A stretch of 64,000 nucleotides of DNA from Heterotrichella gracilis (taxonomy: Eukaryota; Sar; Xanthophyceae; Tribonematales; Xanthonemataceae): NCBI GenBank assembly GCA_032358255.1, contig JAULBX010013319.1, forward strand, positions 1 to 64,000, written 5' to 3'. A model generated the notes under the pieces. That model was not told where the DNA came from. It saw nothing but the letters and a program-made list of their open reading frames with translations, and searched no databases. Numbering within the stretch: the stretch's first letter is position 1; every line of letters starts with the position of its first letter. Both the position numbers and the translations under genes were made by a program. Below, piece by piece: positions 56,776 through 64,000 of this stretch.

Positions 56776-58934
56776 TTGGAGCAGGCGGTACGAGTGGATG
56801 CCAGCATGCTTTGCGCAGGGTTTAGGGTTTGCCGCCAGCTGTCCCTAGTAGGTGATGTGGGTGGCACTGGTCAGGCGCGGGTGAAAGGGGCATGCATGCA
56901 GGAAGTTTCTCATACTTTGACTATTTTACAGCGCGCCAGCAATAGGCCACCTTTTTATGCACACCAGCTTTACCTGGCAGGCTGTGCGCATCTTCCAGGC
57001 AGCCATTTCCCCCGGCAGGTGGCGCCATGCATTGTGTGGCTGGCAGCACTGCGCAGGGCTCATACCCTGGCAGTGCCGCTGAGGCTCACCAAGCACAATG
57101 CCATGGACGCACCAAGCTGCATTTGCCTGTATGCGCACGTAGCGCACAGGGCCTCCTTTTCCCAGTAGTGATCGATGCGCACAGGCTTGCCAATATAAGT
57201 TGAGTGATGGCCGTTGAATTCCCGTACAGTCCCAACAATAATCGGTTGGCTGCAGCACTAAACGTTCGAATAAATGACTATTGCGGCACTGCACAGCACA
57301 TGTGCAGGTCAGCGTGAACAAATATTGACGGTTAGACAGGCAGATTGACAGGAGACGAGGTATGAAAGTAGCTAGGAATAATCCCTCAGCCAGGCAATAG
57401 GCAAGTTTTACCTCGAGAGACTTACCAGTTGTATGTTTGGCCCAGCTAGCCCATTACCGTCCCGGAGAGCTTTGAAACAATTGAATACAATCTACTGCCT
57501 TTGTAGACAGTGCATAAGTATAAGTGTTACAACCGCACAGTTTCCCAGGTTTCATTGCAGGATGTATTTGCAAAGCCAATTTGATTAAGCCTTGGATATT
57601 AGATTGCAAAACTATAGGGTTATAACTAGTTTGACGTTCTGCATGGCATGATAGTGGCTGCAAAGTTGACAACAAGTTTTTGGTGCTCACCGTATGTGCT
57701 ACCTTTGAATAGCGTTGCCATTCAGTCAATTTTCGGAAATTGATCTAATTAATCTAATCTGATCAGTCAATTGCATTGATGCAGTAACGTGACATCACAA
57801 TTGAAATGCCAGGTGGTGGTGGAATTTACACGTCCAGCGTCTGGGTGACACACTGCAGAAGTGAAAGCTTGAGGTCAAACTCACAAAGTAGTGAGATAAA
57901 TTATACTTTACTATGTGACAGTAATTCCGTGACGATCACCGCACCGTGTATGGACCTTGTCCAAAAGACCAACAGGTCAACATCTGGCAGGGCTGCTCCA
58001 ACACTGGGCCTGGCATTGTCATGGCTATCCATTACAGTTTTGACATCAAAAATCTGTGAGAAAAGGACAAGAACGATGGCGGTCGCAAATTGCCTTGTTT
58101 GCCGCTTGTCAACCTTGAAAATGGCTCCGACATGCTAGTGGTCCTACTGGCAATAGGGCATGCGGCAGGACGCCTGCGCTACTCAGTGCTTTACTGTGAC
58201 TGAATATAGCATGGTACCCAATTATGTACAGTAACTGGCAATATGCTGGCCTCAATGGCATGCGCACCAACTCTTCAGAGCAACCTGTGACCATTACTAC
58301 AAAATCGCATTCAATATCTATGTGCTGAACATAAATCCTATTATCTAGAGGGATGGAGGCAATCCTACACTGCCGATACAGAAGCGGCCTTGGCCCAAAA
58401 AACACCGTTCAATGATTTGTCACCTGCCCTGGTGAGCACCCATTGCAACTTTGATAGGCCTCCTCTCAAATCGTCTTTGCAACCTTGACCACTCAGCTGG
58501 CACTCATGGCTGGTATTCAGAGGATCCCCACCGCGCAATCACCCAAACTCACAAATTTGGAGAGCCACCCCAGTGCGCCTCCCTAGCCTCCCCTTCCTCG
58601 CCACTCGTCCTCCTCTCGCCCCCCTCCTCCGCCATGAGATGCGCCCATGCAGCCCGCACCCTCCGCTCCGCGCGCCGCGTGCGCAGCCTGCAGTGCAAAG
58701 TAAGATAATCTAAAAGATTTATATAATTCAAAATTCCGATTTAAAGTTGTTAAACACTGCAGTTAAATGTGTTACAGGTATTCCCAGATGCACAAAATGC
58801 AAATAAGACAAGTTAATTGAGCACTGTAGCTGTTTATAAATATACCCAGCCTTTCCTCAATCGGGCACATTGGACTTCTAGAGGAGAGTCTGGAGGAGGG
58901 CATTCCCCTCTGTGCACTACGCCAACTACCTAAA
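56776..58934. other. Intergenic region
   Basis: No convincing gene. Open frames at 56776-57168 (plus) and 57454-57729 (minus) have no family features. The DNA becomes AT-rich from about 57200 to 58500. Confidence 0.4.
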
Positions 58935-59040
58935 CTACCCGCAGTGCGCCATCTTGCCCAGTATGGCGGCATCCAGCAGCAGGCACACAGCGCTGTCCAC
59001 CAGCCAGGGTTCAGGTTTCTGGGTTTAGGGTTTAGGTTTA
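58935..59040 (-). repeat. Echo of the last PQ-loop transporter exon, downstream of its stop
   Basis: 58955-59012 (CAGTATGGCGGCATCCAGCA, then GCACACAGCGCTGTCCACCA) copies 59080-59130. It is followed by TTTAGGGTTTAGG at 59022-59037. Confidence 0.92.
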
Positions 59041-59053
59041 CCTCCCCTGCCCC

Positions 59054-62000
59054 CTACCTGTAGTGCGCCATCTGTCCCAGTATGGCGGCATCCAGCAGCA
59101 GGCACACAGCGCTGTCCACCAGCCAGGGCAGATTGGGCAGCAGGCGGTGCCACAGCAGGCTCCTGTGCGGGGCGGGAGGTGGGGGATTGTGGAAATGGGC
59201 ACACATGCTTGAGGTCATGCGCTGCTGGGATGGGTGAGTATGGTGAGTGTGCACCTGTCCTTGTGTACCATGCAAACACAGTCCCTGTGCCATCATGTGA
59301 TGGTATACTCCAGTGATGGTAGACTCCAAAATGTATCGTTACAACACTGGGATTCCTCGCAGAGCACTGCTGCAATGCAAAACCAGCCCACAAAGCGCAG
59401 GACAAGTCAAAATATCCTCTGTGGTACATACACACTCCTTGCTAGGTTTATTAGGGTTTTCAGTCCGCTGTGGTAAATACACACTCCTTGCTAGGGTTTT
59501 TAGGGTTTTCACCTGACAAGGATGGACCCCAGGTAGGTCCCATTGCCCAGCACTGCACACACAAACATTGCGCCTGACAGGCCGCGCGTGGTTCCCCTCC
59601 GGATGTTTTTCAGGATCTGCGGCACCCTCCCGAACAGGAACAGCACAGTCATGCTCCATCCGATGCAGAAGCCCCACATCTCTGCACCTGCAGGGGCGAA
59701 AGGGTTGCGACTGTTTTGCGTGTGCATGCTGCTCTGCGTGTGCATGCTGTTTTGCGTGTGCACACTCAAATCTGCTCGATTTGCAGTATGGCGGGCCACT
59801 TGCATGCAGGTTGTGCCCACAAGGCTTGCACAGCACATTTACAGATTCTTGAATGCAAGGGAGCACAAGTGCAGTCATGCTCCAGCCAATGCAGAAGCCC
59901 CAGATCTCGGCGCCTGCAGGGATGGGAAGGGTTTACAGTTAGGGTTAGGCTGCACAAACCCTAAACCCTGAACCTATCCAGGAGCCCCACAACTTGGCGC
60001 GTGCAGGGGGTGAGAAGTGGCTGGTTTGTATGCACTCTGAACAACTTTGCACACGTGCATGTGCATTGCTGATTGCCATGTCAAAGAGGAGTAGGGTTTT
60101 GGGTCCACCTGTGTCAAATGGGAAGTGCGTGTTGAGCAGCCTGCGAGAATGGTGCCACATGCCGCTGCCACCTGTCACCCGCCATTGCACCTCCATCGGC
60201 TGCTGGCCAGATGCCCCACCCACCTCCAACCCTGCCAGGCGCCGTGCACTGCCCACTGCCAGAGGGCCAATTCCCGCCTGGCCTGGTTGCAAAACAGGTG
60301 AGGATTCTGACACTGAGGATAATGTGCGGCCCCATGTTTCAATTGGATGTGCTCCTCCCCTTGTACCCGAGGCCTGCCCCCGCCACATCACTTGAGAATG
60401 GCTAGCTCCCTGTGGCATAGAATAAACAGCTAAATGAATATACGATTAGATTTGTTTTACGGAGATATGTAATGGATGTAAGTGTTAAACATTTTAATGA
60501 CCAAGTACAGTGCCGCCTCATCTCAAGGTACAAGGGCATTAGTTCAGGAATATTTTGGGCAAGAACTAAATGAGGCAGTCTCAGAGGACTCCTCACTTAC
60601 CCCTCACATGTCCTCACATGTCCTTGCCATTACCTGTGGCGCAAGGCAGAGCACCGAGCCTGTAGTGACCGCCAGCGCCAGCATGATCACCACCACAAAG
60701 GGGGTAAACCCCAAGGAGGTTGCAGCAGAGGGCTGCATGGAGGTAGCACCGGACTCCACCGCACTGCCATCCACTGGCACACCCTCCCCTACCCCACGTG
60801 CTGAGGCCTCGCCAGCTGGCACATCCCCATTGGCTGCTGACGCGCCATTTGCCAGCATTTCATTGGAATGCAAGGTGCTGACCACTTCACTGGGGCTCAG
60901 CTGCTGCACAGCAGTGGCCTCGTAGTATAGGTCGTATGGCGGGCCCAGGCGGCGCACAGGCTGGGGTCTGGAGGCGCCTGCATGGGCATGCGCACAAGTA
61001 AATACCCCAGAAAACGAGTGGAAAATAAAATAACGAATAATACTGCTATATCGCTCTGGGAATCTGGCTGTACTGCTGGCGCGCATGTAAGTATAGGAAA
61101 ACCAAAAGAAAACAATGAATTGAAATGACTGAACAAACGTAACAGGGCCTAATTTTGGAATTGGCATAGAGTACAAGGCAGGAGGGCAAAATCCACATCA
61201 ATTGCCATCTTGTCCACTCCTTCCCCAACCATGTACCTGTGTGGTCGTCGTGGCTGGTGGTTTTGCGTGGCGCAGGCGCATGTGTAGGGGTGAGAATGAT
61301 TATTATGTATACATACGTAGAAGTCAAGACAGATGGGATGGGAAAGGCAAGGCCTGTCTGACAGGCTTGAAAACGAAAGCTGCTTCAGAAAAAAAGATCC
61401 CAGCAGAATGGACAGGCACTGCCCTCCTATCCGCTGTATCCTACCCTACATGTACCTGTGTGGACATCATGGCTGGTGTTTTCGCGTGGCGCATGTGTAC
61501 GGGTGAGAATGGGCGGTGGGTGTCTGAACCATGCGGTGATGAGGGCCCCGCTGTGTGCGCTGCTGTCTGCCGATGATGGCAGCAGGGGCTCAGAGGGTGC
61601 GTAGGGGAGCTTGTTGCACCGCTGCAAAACGCAGGGGAGTAAGTTAGATGCGGTGGATTTTGTGGGGAGGGGGGTACATCTCGTGCTTTTATGTATACAC
61701 CCTATAGCTATAGCGCAGATGCAGGGGCGAGATTGGGTGGTGGGCGGGTGACGCATGCAGTGATAACGACAGAGGGGGCTCAGAGGACGGGTAGGTGTAA
61801 CGCTGAGTACATGGCAACGGAAGGAGGGTAGATAGGGTATCTCAAAATGCAGTGGGGGACCGGGGTGGCACCAATTTCTACAAGTGGCAACCCACCGCAG
61901 CGTGCATAATTTGCAGCTCCACCGCTGCAAACCCCCAGATTTTGCACAAGCTACAGCCCACCCGCACTACCCGCATTGCGCCTGCACCCCTCACCCTCCT

Positions 62001-62819
62001 CCTGCTGAGCCTCTTGAGCGGCTGGTACCAGTTGTAGTAGATGTGCTGCGCGTCCAGAGCCAGGGTGACCAGGGTGTACAGCACTGCACTCCACAGCTGC
62101 ATGGGGAGCTGCGCACCAGGGCAGTGCATCTGCTCAGTTGCTCCGCTCAGATGCTAGACTTTATATAGGCTATTACGAACAAACAAACTTTAGGCTAGTA
62201 CACCAATCTGCCAGTGGCTGTACGCAGTCTGCAGGAACGCATGTAACTTGGTGACCAGGTATCATATTATCAGCACTACTGGGCTGGCATATTGGGTGCA
62301 GGTGCTCTGCACGGCATGTTACCAGCGCATATTGCTTCTGCTTTGCTTGCAAACTATGCAATTACTTCCATGCAAATTTTGTAACCATTACAGGTCCTGC
62401 AGTGCAGGTGCTGTGCATGCATGACGCCAACAATATACTGTGAACATCTGATTCTGCCTGACATGCAGCCTAGCTGCAAGTGACTTTAACTCACATGCTG
62501 TAGTCATATCCTAGAACTTGTGAACTTGTGATGCTTTTGCATCTAGCCACAGGACACTCACCACATCAGCGATGATGCACCCAACCACATTCAGCAGGTC
62601 TCCAGCAGTCCAGGTGAGCAGCATAATCCCTGACACAGCCTGAGAGGAGTGGCTGGACCAGTTTGTCACTACCTGGGGAACCTCTGCCACTGCCCATGCT
62701 GTAATGGAAACCAGGCCCATGAAAAAGGAGACAGCATCACGCTTGGTGCACACACAGTCGTCAAAGACGTCTTCAGCCCAGCGCCAGCAGCCCTCTGGAC
62801 AGCTGCTGGGATCTAACAT
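59054..62819 (-). CDS. PQ-loop vacuolar/lysosomal cationic amino-acid transporter (PQLC2/Ypq-like)
   Basis: Exons on the minus strand: 62819-62562, 62096-61995, 61621-61456, 60977-60634, one unresolved small exon, then 59687-59513 and 59162-59054 (stop TAG). The start MLDPSSCPEGCWRWAEDVFD matches the family opening. The first PQ motif is ITAWAVAEVPQVVTNW with SSQAVSGIMLLTWTAGDLLN. The second is FLFGRVPQILKNIRRGTTRG with LSGAMFVCAVLGNGTYLGSI. Further membrane helices are LWSAVLYTLVTLALDAQHIY, FTPFVVVIMLALAVTTGSVL and WLVDSAVCLLLDAAIL. A long Ser/Ala/Glu loop lies between the PQ halves, as in yeast Ypq and LAAT-1 proteins. It exports basic amino acids from the vacuole or lysosome. Echoes of exons lie at 61225-61290, 61710-61800, 59868-59935 and 59965-60015. 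Confidence 0.8.
59860..60020 (-). repeat. Two echoes of the PQ-loop exon (59513-59687) acceptor side
   Basis: 59874-59922 (AGTCATGCTCCAGCCAATGC, then AGAAGCCCCAGATCTC) and 59976-60008 (AGGAGCCCCACAACTT) copy 59647-59695 with the CTGCAG acceptor. CCCTAAACCCTGAACC lies between them. Confidence 0.9.
61215..61300 (-). repeat. Echo of PQ-loop exon 3 donor side
   Basis: GTACCTGTGTGGTCGTCGTG, then GGCTGGTGGTTTTGCGTGGC and GTGAGAATG copies 61452-61512 (GTACCTGTGTGGACATCATG...). A second, weaker copy of the acceptor-side part is at 61715-61800. Confidence 0.88.
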
Positions 62820-64000
62820 GGCTGGTAACAACAAGTAATACCTTGAAGACTGCTGCTGCCAGCTGTTTGGTAATATCAAGGACCCTCGTACCACTGCCAC
62901 AAAGTACCGTAGCTGGTAAGGCAAACTCGGCTTGCCTCTTAATTAAAGTAAACACAAACGCTTGATTCAACTGAGGTCAACGCTGCACCTAAGAAGGCAA
63001 GCTACCAGCAGCTGTCGCTGCAACGGTTTGAATGTGTGCCAGCTGCTGCTGCGAAATCAGGGACAAGCCCCTGACCGTATATATTGAAGGCAGAACAGTG
63101 GGCCACAACGCCGCTTGGCAGTGAAGAAAGGTGGCCACAGAAAACGTCAACAGCAGAAAAGAGCCTCCTCGTTGCGAACAGAGCCTAGTGGAATCAGGCT
63201 GCAAACGTTTTTGGCCTCGAGAGGCACGTGTGTTGCGTTGCTCTGAGCAGGTGAGTCAACGACCTGGATTGGAAGCTGCATTCACATGGGGTACAGGTGG
63301 AACTAAAATTGCCCATGTGACAAATCGTACCCACGGGGCACTGGTGGCCACTGCCTACCAGACAGCATGCTCGAGTCAGCTGGCTCTAGCCCACATGACT
63401 AGAGCTGGTAGGTCCAATGTAAGTGACCACCCTAGCCACCCACCGCCACCACAGGCAGCACTGGCTAGGCTAGTAGAGAGCACCATATACACCATACCTT
63501 TGTTTTCCAACATGCGCATGCGCGTGATATGCACAACACAACTGCCAGCGCCTGCAGGCACTTTTTGTTTGCCCATTGAATGCAGCAAAAAGGCATTGCA
63601 CTTGAACAGCTGGACCACAGTCACCCACAGGACCGGTGCCCTTTCTGTTGCAGCACCACCGTGGCATGGCTCCTCACAGCCCCATGGGTTTAGAGTTTAG
63701 CAAACCCGTCACCTTGAACCCTATGCCCATCTCCACAAGCTCCCACGTCCTACCCCCATCCCCAGCCTCACCATCCTCCAATGCAGACCCTGAGGGTTTC
63801 TAGGGTTTCCTCCCGTCCCACACTGCCACATGATTTCATGTGATGCCTTCACATGACACAAACGCTGTTCCAGCTGTGGCCCTACTGCGGTACCACGTGG
63901 TGCGTTGGTCCAGCAGGACCCCAGTTGAGGGCAGTGGAATTGCTAGAAAATCCGCGTGCAACGCGTAGGCGCTGCTGCCCTGCCAGGGATAACATGATAT
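62820..64000. other. Upstream region of the PQ-loop gene
   Basis: No gene assigned. The open frame 63131-63700 (plus) lacks family features. Single telomere-like motifs occur near 63690 and 63715. Confidence 0.35.

Noticed and set aside
58633-58699. Possible tiny first exon MRCAHAARTLRSARRVRSLQ
   Set aside because: Arg-rich leader-like, but no following exon could be found.
63131-63700. 189-codon plus-strand frame
   Set aside because: No domain or conserved motif; begins at a non-ATG codon in the sequence as read.

Overview
This window is nuclear DNA from a eukaryote, most likely a unicellular green alga (Chlorophyta). The evidence is GC-rich exons cut by many short introns with GT..AG borders, dozens of interstitial CCCTAAA/TTTAGGG heptamers (the plant and trebouxiophyte telomere type), a plant-type cysteine glutathione peroxidase, a nuclear RecX with a transit-like N-terminus, and Arg/Ser/Ala-rich leader peptides. 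The class within the green algae is inference. A 100-N assembly gap lies at 36529-36628.

Layout. 1-1903 (+) is the 3' end of a cyclic-nucleotide-binding ion channel gene. 3220-4721 (-) encodes an Asn/Ala-repeat protein, with a broken P-loop ATPase fragment beside it. 6.5-14.4 kb is an inverted duplication with arms of about 2.1 kb around a 3.7 kb core holding a two-exon gene for an 83-residue protein and an NHL-like gene. 14.4-20 kb is repeat-rich with one probable membrane-protein gene (+). 20348-24727 (-) is eIF2D. 25251-25647 (+) is a 60-residue complex III subunit candidate. 25929-28403 (+) is RecX. 28685-30540 (-) combines an FN3-like and a CS/NudC-like domain. 31504-34701 (+) is SEC12/PREB. 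36020-38840 (-) is glutathione peroxidase. 39556-47002 (+) is a complete 16-exon MRE11. 49.5-51.9 kb (+) is an unknown membrane protein. 54.9-56.8 kb (+) is a degraded protein kinase. 59054-62819 (-) is a PQ-loop vacuolar amino-acid transporter. Several pairs are divergent and may share promoters: eIF2D/QCR10, FN3-CS/SEC12 and GPX/MRE11.

The genes are unrelated housekeeping functions (DNA repair, translation initiation, secretion, redox defence, respiration, vacuolar export), not a cluster. What unites them is an unusual intron architecture. In nearly every gene, introns contain partial, decaying tandem copies ('echoes') of the neighbouring exon edge. The copies cross the splice site, so they carry spare acceptors or donors, and many junctions are marked by telomere-like heptamers. 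The clearest cases are five 75-93 bp units before SEC12 exon 3, repeated units in GPX intron 3, echoes beside five of the six eIF2D exons, and echoes in most MRE11 introns, one of which is an intact in-frame 114-nt cassette. I regard this as the main candidate for an undescribed phenomenon in the window.
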